A DNA stretch of 8,486 nt from Nitrospirota bacterium (GCA_003233615.1 QIMB01000098.1:1-8486), one strand, 5' to 3'; counted from the first letter of the stretch, positions 1-6,133 are shown. The notes: a model not told the origin generated them from the sequence alone. Program-made: numbers and translations.

Positions 1-72
1 TTCACGACGATTCATGAACGAACTCAGAACATCGGCTGACTCACTCACTCTTGCCTCGGAGTTCAGACTCAT
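1..72 (-). other. Open frame overlapping the end of the asparaginase-like gene, running off the window
   Basis: Starting at the ATG at 72-70, directly after an in-frame TAA, this frame stays open for 24 codons to the window edge (it begins MSLNSEARVSES). It is shifted by one base from the asparaginase-like frame and overlaps its last 32 bases. It could be the continuation of that protein's linker toward the catalytic beta chain after a frameshift, or the start of a separate gene. Too little is visible to decide; nothing in these 24 residues is diagnostic. Confidence 0.3.
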
Positions 73-583
73 TTATGGATTGGAAAATACTGAGAGCCAG
101 TGTTTTCGCATGTCTTGTTCGTACAACCGGTGCTCGAGGTTGCCTCTGCGATTTCTTTGGTTTTTCTAGTCGTTCAAGACCAAAGTGTTGGGCAAGTTTC
201 GATGCATGTGAACCGATGATCAGTACATGGTCGGTTTGTTCCATCACTATGCGAGCGGCTGAAATTGGATGACAGATACGTTCCAATCCAGCAACAGCGC
301 CGGCTTGCAGTAAGCCTCCGTCCATGAGGGCTGCATCCATTCTTTGGCGCCCATCTAGTTGCTGCCGTGAACCCACCCCTGCGTTAAAGCGCCCAGACCC
401 TTCTAAAGACCGAATCATCGTTTCTACCGCATCCAACGCCGACTGCCCCTTTTGCAACAACTCTAACCCGAGAGCAAGCGTTTCGGAGAGGCACGTCCGC
501 TGGGCAGCAGTCGCTCGCTTCGCTCCTGCCCCACCATGGACAAGGACTCTACATCTATTGGATACACTGAGTAATCTCTTCAT
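41..583 (-). CDS. Isoaspartyl peptidase / type III L-asparaginase, alpha-chain half only (probably broken or split)
   Basis: The 180-residue product matches the N-terminal half of the Ntn-hydrolase family that removes beta-aspartyl (isoaspartyl) dipeptides and hydrolyses asparagine. Visible landmarks are the HGGAG strand-turn at residues 16-20, SALDAVE at 48-54, the NAGVGS loop at 67-72, MDAALMDG at 82-89 and AGAVAGL at 94-100. The family is normally about 300 residues and self-cleaves before a threonine in a TVGAVALD-like motif. Here the frame ends by TGA in the variable linker, after GLERLEKPKK, and no such motif is present. A second frame opens 31 bases before the stop (72 down to 1), so a frameshift, a split gene or a sequencing error are all possible. 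The ATG at 583 lacks a strong ribosome site. Family assignment is secure; activity of this piece alone is unlikely unless the beta half follows beyond the window. Confidence 0.8.
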   Translation of the reverse strand: MKRLLSVSNRCRVLVHGGAGAKRATAAQRTCLSETLALGLELLQKGQSALDAVETMIRSLEGSGRFNAGVGSRQQLDGRQRMDAALMDGGLLQAGAVAGLERICHPISAARIVMEQTDHVLIIGSHASKLAQHFGLERLEKPKKSQRQPRAPVVRTRHAKTLALSIFQSINESELRGKSE

Positions 584-667
584 GATCAGGATGCCTGTGT
601 CTACAAGAATAGGTAGCGATTACACATACATTCTATCGAAACAGTAATTGCCATGGGAACGAGCGTG

Positions 668-716
668 GGTCGAATGTGAATCGAAGAATCTTGATTCGTC
701 GACCATGCAAGCATGG
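668..716. repeat. Two adjacent inverted repeats (stem-loops)
   Basis: The first stem-loop pairs GGTCGA (668-673) with TCGACC (699-704), then GAATC (678-682) with GATTC (693-697), then AAG (684-686) with CTT (690-692) around a 3-base loop. The arms are separated by an ATGT/G internal loop and a bulged G. The second is CCATG-CAAG-CATGG at 703-716, sharing two bases with the first. There is no following T-run on either strand, so these are not obvious intrinsic terminators. They lie about 85-130 bases upstream of the asparaginase-like start and could act as leader RNA structure or be remnants of a repeat. Confidence 0.5.
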
Positions 717-925
717 CAAACTCTCCCAGCACGTGTCATCCAATCCCAGAAATCAGAAAAAGTCTTGATGTAAACATTTTTCACCATAGAGACATCCCGT
801 GGAAAGGAATTGTCGTGCTCCTCAGTGTGACAATCTATCCTATTCTGTTTCTTGGTCCTAAGGCCACTCTGGGAATTTGTCCAAGATAAGACTGATCGAC
901 GATGAATGTGCTCGTTTGAATCAGA

Positions 926-952
926 TGGATTCCTGCTTTCGCTGGAATGACG
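926..952. repeat. PAKAGIH-type dispersed palindromic repeat (REP-like)
   Basis: The minus strand reads as the familiar GTCATTCCAGCGAAAGCAGG element, whose translation gives the spurious peptide VIPAKAGIH found across many bacterial genomes. It folds as a hairpin: ATTCC (929-933) pairs with GGAAT (944-948), there is a T-T mismatch, then GC/GC around a TTTC loop. Only one copy is visible in the window. Such elements are typically intergenic and repeated many times per genome. Recognition is from remembered family sequence, not from a search. Confidence 0.75.
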
Positions 953-1209
953 AGGAGATGGTTGAGATTCAATTTATCCCGTGTACCCTGACCTCGTGCT
1001 GGAAGGACGGTGATAGTCAAAAACCCAAGCATGTTCCCAAGATAATGTGGTCCAAATTGATGAACACGTTTTCAGGAGCAAGAGAAAGCAGAAAATGGCG
1101 AGTATCGAAGAGTTCTTGAGAAAACGAGATAGAAGGATCGTTGCATGGAGATACACAGGGCCATATTGAAGAATGGTTAGCGATGCTCTGGTGATTGATT
1201 GGTTGGATC

Positions 1210-1893
1210 TCATTCCTCCAGGAGTTCTTTGACCAGCGCGAGAGATTCGTGGTCGGCATCTTGTAGGGCCTGCTCTAATGCCGATTGGAAGGCGCTTGCG
1301 CCATTTGCCGTTCCGAGGTCGAATGGTTGGGTTTGGTCTTGCTTTTTGAGTGTTTGGCTTGCTTGCCAGAGTGTGGTTTGAGCAGAAGTTTCTCGAGAAG
1401 GTATGAAGGAAGGTCTCTTGGAATCAGGAGACTGTTCTGTCGGATTTCTTGAGAAGATAACCACTTCCATGAGTGAGCGAAATTCAGGTGTCTGTTGAGT
1501 AGGATGAAGCTGGCGTTGAATGATCGCGTAATCGTAACCGAGAAGTAGTGTTTCCAAGCTTTTCTTGAAAGAAAGATTGGTAAATGAAGAGGAGATCAAG
1601 TCGTTCTGTGCATTCCCCTCTATGATAAATCGAAGAGGTCCATACGAAGTCAAGGTTGTTAAGACCTTCTGTAATGGGGCATGGATGATATGTGCTGAGA
1701 ACTGTTGATTGTTAAATGAGAGCGATAGCGTGGACGGAGGCCGCGAGAGTGATGGAGTACCCCATGCTGTTCCCAAACTGATAACGACGAGGGATAATCC
1801 TAAGACCATTATTTGCGACCATAATCGTCTTAGCAGACTGCTCTGGTAAATTGACTCTCTTTCGGTGGTTTTGTACATGAAAGTGTGTGGCAT
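1210..1893 (-). CDS. Stand-alone STN-domain (secretin/TonB short N-terminal type) periplasmic protein
   Basis: A 227-residue protein with a basic, unusually long N-terminus and one hydrophobic segment at about 28-44, read as a signal peptide or anchor. Residues 57-127 resemble an STN domain: LSLSFNNQQF opens it, APLQKVLTTL is the first helix, LRFIIEG the middle strand and FKKSLETLLLGYDYAIIQR the second helix and strand. A further strand, EVVIFSRNP, follows at 143-151. In secretins and TonB-dependent transducers this fold contacts partner proteins in the periplasm. Here there is no beta-barrel or secretin core, and the C-terminal third is polar and probably disordered before a short acidic helix. 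The ATG at 1893 is chosen because AGGAG lies 6 bases upstream. It is the last gene of the minus-strand operon, 23 bases after the HupE-like gene. STN assignment is by pattern and moderately sure; the function is unknown. Confidence 0.65.
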   Translation of the reverse strand: MPHTFMYKTTERESIYQSSLLRRLWSQIMVLGLSLVVISLGTAWGTPSLSRPPSTLSLSFNNQQFSAHIIHAPLQKVLTTLTSYGPLRFIIEGNAQNDLISSSFTNLSFKKSLETLLLGYDYAIIQRQLHPTQQTPEFRSLMEVVIFSRNPTEQSPDSKRPSFIPSRETSAQTTLWQASQTLKKQDQTQPFDLGTANGASAFQSALEQALQDADHESLALVKELLEE

Positions 1894-1898
1894 GTGGG

Positions 1899-1904
1899 AC
1901 TCCT
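1899..1904 (-). promoter_or_regulatory. Ribosome binding site of the STN gene
   Basis: AGGAGT on the minus strand, 5-6 bases before the ATG at 1893. It supports that start rather than the second ATG five codons later. It sits in the 23-base gap after the HupE-like stop codon, which fits one operon transcript. Confidence 0.7.
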
Positions 1905-1916
1905 AAAGTATTCCAA

Positions 1917-3059
1917 TTACCAGAGCCAATTGGTTAATTGAAGATCGAGACTTCGTTCGATGAACCATATGAAAGCTACTCCCGCGATACATACCGAGCC
2001 GAATTGCACGGCGAGGCATCGATAAGACCAGGAATGACGGATCGCATAGGCTAGCGGAAGGAACACCACCACGATAGCCAGTTGGCCCGCTTCCACCCCT
2101 AAATTAAACCCGGCCAATGCCACAAACATGGATGAAGTCGGCAACCGCAAGTCGGCCAGGACAGAGGCAAATCCAAAGCCATGGACCAAGCCAAAAACAA
2201 ATCCAACGATCCAGCGTCGGACTTGAATAATGGGAAACAGGTTATGCAGCGCAGCCAGCACCACCGATCCAGCAATGACGGATTCCACCCACTGAGAAGA
2301 TAGCGTGACTAATTCCAATGCCGCCAGACTTAATGTGATGGAATGGGCCAACGTGAAAGCCGTGATAATAGAAAGGACTTCGTGCAGGGCTGGTCGGAAT
2401 GACTCAACCGCTTGCCATTGACCGGCCTTCCACCATAGGACGGCAGGAAGAAGAAGGCTAATCAAGAACAGAATGTGGTCATACCCAATCCAAATATGCC
2501 ACACACCTTCACGTCCAAATTCTAGAAATTCTCGCCAGGAAGAATTCGTCGTCAGATCAAGCTGTACTGTCGGTTGTTCAGGGCTTAGTACTGCGGTGTG
2601 TGTACCAGATTGATGGGTAACTTGGAGGAGCCCTCGATGGAGAGGATCAATGTCGAAAAATAACCCATAGCGTATATTGAGGATCGTAGGTATTGTTGGA
2701 CAATGTGCCGAAAACTGTAAGACAGCGTAAGATCCATCGCTATGATGATCGACAAGATGACTTTGCATGTGGTTCCAACATTGTGAATCGGTCCCGTTTA
2801 GTTGAAGGCGTGAAAGCGCATAACTGGCGATTGCGTCATGTTGAGCCCTTACCTCCCCCCAGGTGATCGTTCCATCATCGTTGCCATCCAGACCAATCGC
2901 ATGATCCAAATCTCGCAAGGCAATGTCCCATTGCCCTTGGATGGTGTTCCCGTCAACTGTCAGACGAAGATAACTATCACTGGGTTTGTGGGCAAAGGTT
3001 TCGCCCGAACACACCACGAGAAACATGAGAGAGCATAGTGAAACGCCCCATTGTTTCAT
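1917..3059 (-). CDS. HupE/UreJ-type polytopic membrane protein with periplasmic EF-hand domain
   Basis: A 380-residue inner-membrane protein of the larger HupE/UreJ class. Residues 1-23 are a signal peptide ending in TFA; cleavage there would leave a mature N-terminus beginning HKPSDSY. Residues 24-180 form a periplasmic domain with a full EF-hand loop at 58-69 (D58, N60, D62, G63, I65, E69), a probable calcium site. From about 187 on there are six or seven membrane segments. The first carries H188-x3-G192-x-D194-H195, which matches the HxxxGxDH core of HupE nickel permeases with the usual proline missing. Further histidines sit in or near segments (H226, H239, H272, H293). Metal transport is an inference from the family. 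The start at 3059 is chosen because its ATGA overlaps the TPR gene's stop and precedes the signal peptide; a 20-residue upstream extension is inside the TPR gene and unlikely. No ribosome site is visible, suggesting translational coupling. Confidence 0.85.
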   Translation of the reverse strand: MKQWGVSLCSLMFLVVCSGETFAHKPSDSYLRLTVDGNTIQGQWDIALRDLDHAIGLDGNDDGTITWGEVRAQHDAIASYALSRLQLNGTDSQCWNHMQSHLVDHHSDGSYAVLQFSAHCPTIPTILNIRYGLFFDIDPLHRGLLQVTHQSGTHTAVLSPEQPTVQLDLTTNSSWREFLEFGREGVWHIWIGYDHILFLISLLLPAVLWWKAGQWQAVESFRPALHEVLSIITAFTLAHSITLSLAALELVTLSSQWVESVIAGSVVLAALHNLFPIIQVRRWIVGFVFGLVHGFGFASVLADLRLPTSSMFVALAGFNLGVEAGQLAIVVVFLPLAYAIRHSWSYRCLAVQFGSVCIAGVAFIWFIERSLDLQLTNWLW

Positions 3060-4264
3060 GAGAATTGTTCTACTAATTGGGTGATCTGTTGATCTTCTAA
3101 CTTTACAGCTTCTAACCAATCCAGGACAGGTTGAGCTGCTGTTGTGTTTCCTGAAAGGAGTGCGGCCTCAAGGAAAATCCGAGCATCCCAGGGTTCACGT
3201 TGCACCTTCCAATTGTCCTGAGCCATTTGGAGAGCCTTGTGCGGTTGTTGCATAAGATGAAGGGTAAAACGCGTTTCTTCACGCAGATGTCGAGCATCGC
3301 CTCGCAAACGACTTTCCGTGAATCGGGCGCTGAGCACATCTAGATAATTTTGTAGCTGAGGGCTTTGAAGCTGCTGGGCGGCTAAGGTGAATCTCAGGAG
3401 TAATCCATTTTGGCGAATATTCTCTTGAAGGAGATCCTCGACATCCGTTGCTCGTTTTTGATCTAACAAAAAATCACTATAGGCACCTAGAAGATACGTA
3501 TCCTTTCGATCAAGAGCCAAAGCATTCTGATAGTGGTCTTCTGCTTGGGCGTGTTTCCCTAAGCGTGCGGCCGTTTCGGCCAGTATGGTTAAGGCCCACA
3601 ACTGTTCTCCTGACGTCGCTGATGAGTTGTGTTGATAGCTCTGTTGCAAGGCTTCATAGCTCTCCTGGGCTTGCCCATTGATGCTGGAAATGTTGGCCGC
3701 ACATGAGGTGGAGACCAACGTCTTCACCAATCGTAAGAGAGGCAGACAGCTTTGCCGTGCTTCTGGATACTGACCGCGTACCTGGTGAATCACGGCTTGG
3801 GTTAACCAGGCCTGAGCATGGTGAGGTTGCCTTTGCAAAATGTGTTTGAGATCTTTTAGTGCTGCATCAAATTCATGCCCTCGTTGCTGAAGCATGGCCC
3901 GTATGAGAAGGACTTCAGTTGGGGGTGTTGGTTGTTCCCACCATGGTAGGAGTGCAGCTTGGGCATAACCATCAAATCGTGGATCTGCCTCTGTGTGTCC
4001 TAACTTGAGATAATGATTGGCCAAACGAATGGCCAAAGAGAGATTCTGCGGATCTTGAGAGAGTTGGTGCCGCAATTGCCGTTGTCGTGGATCCCCTGAA
4101 AATGTCAGGGTTTCCAAAATGACCGCGTCGTTATTCGGAATGTAGGGAGCTGCTTGAACTGATAGAAGATTTCCTGAGCGCAATTGAAGGAGAGCTATCA
4201 GGATCACAATACCCACTCCGAACAGCATCACTCCAAAACCCCATCGAGATAATTGTTGTTGCAT
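3056..4264 (-). CDS. Membrane-anchored TPR (tetratricopeptide repeat) protein
   Basis: A 402-residue protein. One membrane segment lies at residues 9-28, after a short basic N-terminus, so the bulk is probably periplasmic. Helical pairs of TPR type follow: about 74-107 (LAIRLANHYLKLG), 116-149 (VLLIRAMLQQRGHEFDAAL), 150-183 (AWLTQAVIHQVRGQYPEA), 221-254 (LWALTILAETAARLGKHAQA) and 255-288, with weaker repeats to about 385. TPRs bind partner proteins, so a scaffold or assembly role for its operon neighbours is a reasonable guess. It follows the DUF4331 gene after a 64-base gap containing a strong stem-loop, and overlaps the HupE-like start by ATGA. The ATG at 4264 is chosen over the longer frame from 4465 because an AAGGA lies 9 bases upstream and because the longer version would run through the stem-loop and into the DUF4331 gene. 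TPR assignment is confident, partner unknown. Confidence 0.82.
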   Translation of the reverse strand: MQQQLSRWGFGVMLFGVGIVILIALLQLRSGNLLSVQAAPYIPNNDAVILETLTFSGDPRQRQLRHQLSQDPQNLSLAIRLANHYLKLGHTEADPRFDGYAQAALLPWWEQPTPPTEVLLIRAMLQQRGHEFDAALKDLKHILQRQPHHAQAWLTQAVIHQVRGQYPEARQSCLPLLRLVKTLVSTSCAANISSINGQAQESYEALQQSYQHNSSATSGEQLWALTILAETAARLGKHAQAEDHYQNALALDRKDTYLLGAYSDFLLDQKRATDVEDLLQENIRQNGLLLRFTLAAQQLQSPQLQNYLDVLSARFTESRLRGDARHLREETRFTLHLMQQPHKALQMAQDNWKVQREPWDARIFLEAALLSGNTTAAQPVLDWLEAVKLEDQQITQLVEQFS

Positions 4265-4273
4265 GGATTGGAT

Positions 4274-4278
4274 TCCTT
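4274..4278 (-). promoter_or_regulatory. Ribosome binding site deciding the TPR gene start
   Basis: AAGGA on the minus strand, 9 bases before the ATG at 4264. It favours the short 402-residue product over the 469-residue open frame whose first 67 codons cross the intercistronic stem-loop and the end of the DUF4331 gene. Confidence 0.6.
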
Positions 4279-4289
4279 GGTTCGCCTGC

Positions 4290-4320
4290 GTCCAGAGGGG
4301 GCGAAGACCCCCCTCTGGAC
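4290..4320 (-). terminator. Strong intercistronic stem-loop after the DUF4331 gene (attenuator or RNA stabiliser)
   Basis: A perfect 12-bp inverted repeat, GTCCAGAGGGGG at 4290-4301 against CCCCCTCTGGAC at 4309-4320, with a 7-base loop. On the transcript it begins 8 bases after the DUF4331 stop codon and ends about 25 bases before the TPR start. It lacks a T-run on either side, so it is not a textbook intrinsic terminator. Partial termination, or protection of the DUF4331 message from 3' decay, would both make the first gene more abundant than the three that follow. Its presence is certain, its effect is inferred. Confidence 0.7.
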
Positions 4321-4328
4321 ATTCAAGT

Positions 4329-5885
4329 CTAGTTACATGGATTTGCTCCAAGTTCTCCGCAATCGATATGCCGACGATTACGTCCATCGAAAGGTAAAGG
4401 AAGATAAGGAAAAAATCTGGCGATGCCGTTGGTGGTGACCTGTGTTGTCCCAGCCCCAGGAGCATTCTCCAAAAAGTTCACGCCATCTCCCACACGATTG
4501 TCGTTAAACGCCTGGCCTCCCACTACTCGTATTGCAATATCTGTCACATCGTCGTTGGGTCGACGGCCATTTGGGAACCCTGCAGGATCCGGTGGTGTAG
4601 CGAGACCACCCAATCGCTTCTGATTATCAGGAGCTGTCGGGGGAACACTGAGGTCAAGGCGAAGCAGTTCTGAACACGGAGAACCGCAATCGGTTCCATT
4701 CAGAGATTGTCCAGGATATTTCAGAAACACCTGCATGAGGTCTGTACGTGGAGTAGCTGGAACCGGAAGTCCGAAGATCAAGTTGAGCGCTGTCGCAAGA
4801 GAAGGAGTTTTGAAGAACTCTTGAAATTGCGCCTCGTCCTCGGGTTCGGAAGCGTTCCATTTATCTTTGCTTGGTGTATCGATAATGAGTTCATTCACCA
4901 ATGGGTTGGCCAGTCTTGATACTTGGACAAATTTTCCAATATTGATTGACCGTCCGTTTCGTCTCAGGACTTTTACCTGCTTCCTGCTGGTTGAAGCGTA
5001 CATCCCGATGTGTGTATTGACCGTGGAATCAACGGATTGTTTATCCACGGTTACTCGCGAGATAGGGATCTCTAAAACAATGCTGTTAATATTGGACCCA
5101 CTGAACCGGTTCATTCCGAATGGGTTAGCCGCATCATTACTGTCCTCTTCCTCTGTGAGAACAGGTGGAAACCGTCGAAGATTGACCGTATCGAATACCG
5201 CACCGAGGTCAATAGCAAAGGTTTCAGCCCGCTGCCCGGCAAATGCCCGAATCCCGGTCGCACCATCGGTATAGATTCCTTGGGCAGCTAAGCTTTCATA
5301 ATCAGGCATGGTGGCGGGTCCGACATTGGATGGAACAGCCACGAGCGTTTGTCCTTTGAAAAGTCGCTTTCGCTTTTTTCCCTTTCCCCATTTCCCTCCT
5401 TTCTTCCCACGGACTTCCGTCACGGTATACGTTTGCCGTCGGGTAAGCCCTTCTGACCCAGGGCCGTCGAGAGCTATAATGCCCTGAAGCGCTGGAACCG
5501 CCCCAATATTGGGATTGCCTACAAATGGTACGGGGAAATTTAAGGATCCCAATGCTGGTCGAGTTTCGGATTTGAATTTGATTTCGTAGACAATATCCTC
5601 AGCCTTGCCATCCTTATTATTGTCGAGATGGATGCGGTAGAGGACCGTGTCATCGAAGGCAAAGTAGTTGGGGCCATCTCCTGGATCCTGCCCGGGGATG
5701 GTGTTGAGAATGAACACCACCTTATCCGGGTCTTCCCAGCTACGGAAGGCATAGGTATCGGTGTTGTCCGCCGCGGGATCGAGGGCGATGAGTGGTGCTT
5801 CTCGATGGCTGGCCCCAAAAGCGGGAACCGCCATGAGAGTTGAAATGAAGAACGGGAGCAATGTGTGAAGAGTTGTGCGGCTCAT
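4329..5885 (-). CDS. Secreted DUF4331 family protein
   Basis: A 518-residue exported protein. The signal peptide covers about residues 1-24, ending VPAFG-A, followed at once by the family hallmark SHREAP (26-31) and then LDPAADNTDTYAF (35-47). Other family-typical stretches are the DxNxDG turn at 88-93 (a possible calcium loop), VPSNVGPATMPDY around 184-196, GFPNGRRPNDDVTDIAIRV at 436-454 and FFPYLPLPFDGR near the C-terminus. Molecular function of DUF4331 is not established. Two oddities: a lysine/arginine-rich insertion at 159-177 (11 of 19 residues basic) and four cysteines near the end (400, 404, 509, 517) that could form disulfides in the periplasm. The start at 5885 is fixed by AAGGAG 5 bases upstream and by the signal peptide; a 22-residue in-frame extension upstream is rejected. 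It is the first gene of the operon, divergent from the ECF sigma gene. Confidence 0.9.
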   Translation of the reverse strand: MSRTTLHTLLPFFISTLMAVPAFGASHREAPLIALDPAADNTDTYAFRSWEDPDKVVFILNTIPGQDPGDGPNYFAFDDTVLYRIHLDNNKDGKAEDIVYEIKFKSETRPALGSLNFPVPFVGNPNIGAVPALQGIIALDGPGSEGLTRRQTYTVTEVRGKKGGKWGKGKKRKRLFKGQTLVAVPSNVGPATMPDYESLAAQGIYTDGATGIRAFAGQRAETFAIDLGAVFDTVNLRRFPPVLTEEEDSNDAANPFGMNRFSGSNINSIVLEIPISRVTVDKQSVDSTVNTHIGMYASTSRKQVKVLRRNGRSINIGKFVQVSRLANPLVNELIIDTPSKDKWNASEPEDEAQFQEFFKTPSLATALNLIFGLPVPATPRTDLMQVFLKYPGQSLNGTDCGSPCSELLRLDLSVPPTAPDNQKRLGGLATPPDPAGFPNGRRPNDDVTDIAIRVVGGQAFNDNRVGDGVNFLENAPGAGTTQVTTNGIARFFPYLPLPFDGRNRRHIDCGELGANPCN

Positions 5886-5890
5886 GATAT

Positions 5891-5896
5891 CTCCTT
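5891..5896 (-). promoter_or_regulatory. Ribosome binding site deciding the DUF4331 start
   Basis: AAGGAG on the minus strand, separated by ATATC from the ATG at 5885. It is the strongest translation signal in the window. It suggests the first gene is well translated and rules out the upstream in-frame ATG at 5951. Confidence 0.85.
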
Positions 5897-5902
5897 GTAA
5901 GA

Positions 5903-5929
5903 GGATTGGAATTGGTATAAAGCCAATCC
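5903..5929 (-). promoter_or_regulatory. Inverted repeat in the DUF4331 leader
   Basis: GGATTGG (5903-5909) and CCAATCC (5923-5929) pair with a 13-base loop. A competing shorter pairing, ATTGG with CCAAT, exists inside it. The arms flank an AT-rich TTTATA on the minus strand. It ends 6 bases upstream of the ribosome site, so it could be an operator overlapping a -10 element or an RNA hairpin near the ribosome site. Confidence 0.4.
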
Positions 5930-6030
5930 ATGGTTTCTTTTTCCTTAACATTAGGGTTTACGTGAATCCTCACCTGGCCAGTGTGGATGGTTCATAGAGC
6001 TTTACGAGAGGACCAATGCATTTGGATCTC

Positions 6031-6055
6031 TTTTTTAGGTTTTTTTGAGCAAAAA
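6031..6055. promoter_or_regulatory. Helically phased A/T tracts (likely curved DNA)
   Basis: T6 at 6031-6036, T7 at 6040-6046 and A5 at 6051-6055 have centres about 10 bases apart, and a T5 at 6082-6086 lies about three turns further on. Tracts spaced by one helical turn bend DNA. The first two lie at and just upstream of the candidate -35 element of the sigma gene, where they could act as an UP-like element or architectural protein site. Confidence 0.45.
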
Positions 6056-6073
6056 TTCGTGGTGTGGTAAATT
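6045..6073 (+). promoter_or_regulatory. Candidate sigma-70-type promoter of the ECF sigma gene
   Basis: TTGAGC (6045-6050) and TAAATT (6068-6073) are separated by 17 bases. Each matches the housekeeping consensus at four of six positions. Transcription would start near 6080, giving a leader of roughly 65 bases that contains the 6121-6133 palindrome. Chosen by eye; not verified. Confidence 0.35.
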
Positions 6074-6120
6074 GAGGGATATTTTTCCCAAACAACGAAT
6101 CCAAATAGTGAATACGACTC

Positions 6121-6133
6121 GTACTAGTACTAG
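6121..6133. promoter_or_regulatory. Overlapping palindrome just upstream of the ECF sigma start
   Basis: GTACTAGTACTAG contains two overlapping perfect 10-bp palindromes, GTACTAGTAC and CTAGTACTAG. It lies 10 bases before the ATG, where a ribosome site would be expected and where none is seen. It may be an operator, or chance. Confidence 0.35.

Larger units (their letters stand above)
584..1209. other. Non-coding gap of about 625 bp between the STN gene and the asparaginase-like gene
   Basis: No open frame here looks like a real protein. The gap holds two adjacent stem-loops (668-716) and one PAKAGIH-type hairpin repeat (926-952). I see no tRNA, no rRNA and no T-tract-backed terminator for the upstream minus-strand operon. 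Short open frames cross the repeat on both strands, and a 25-codon frame lies at 1095-1169; I do not consider any of them genes. A TAGAAT hexamer on the minus strand about 50 bases before the asparaginase-like start could be a -10 element, but no matching -35 is visible. Confidence 0.6.

Noticed and set aside
835..1032. Minus-strand open frame containing VIPAKAGIH
   Set aside because: The peptide is the known spurious translation of a dispersed DNA repeat; no ribosome site or family resemblance elsewhere in the frame.
1095..1169. Plus-strand 25-codon frame beginning MASIEEFLRKRDRR
   Set aside because: Too short, without a convincing ribosome site or any supporting context.
974..1213. Minus-strand 79-codon frame whose ATG overlaps the STN stop codon, with one hydrophobic stretch
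   Set aside because: The ATGA overlap mimics coupling seen elsewhere in the operon, but GGAGG lies only one base before the ATG, composition is not protein-like and the frame runs toward the repeat. A ribosome-profiling signal would revive it.
4867..5274. Plus-strand 135-codon frame inside the DUF4331 gene
   Set aside because: It is antisense to a well-supported gene, has no family features and reads as a shadow of the DUF4331 codons.
5886..5951. 22-residue N-terminal extension of the DUF4331 protein
   Set aside because: It would bury the signal peptide and ignore the strong AAGGAG directly before the ATG at 5885.
6011..6046. T-runs preceded by CCAA/TTGG as an intrinsic terminator
   Set aside because: The stem is only 4 bp and no gene upstream on the plus strand would need it; the tracts are better read as promoter-region curvature.
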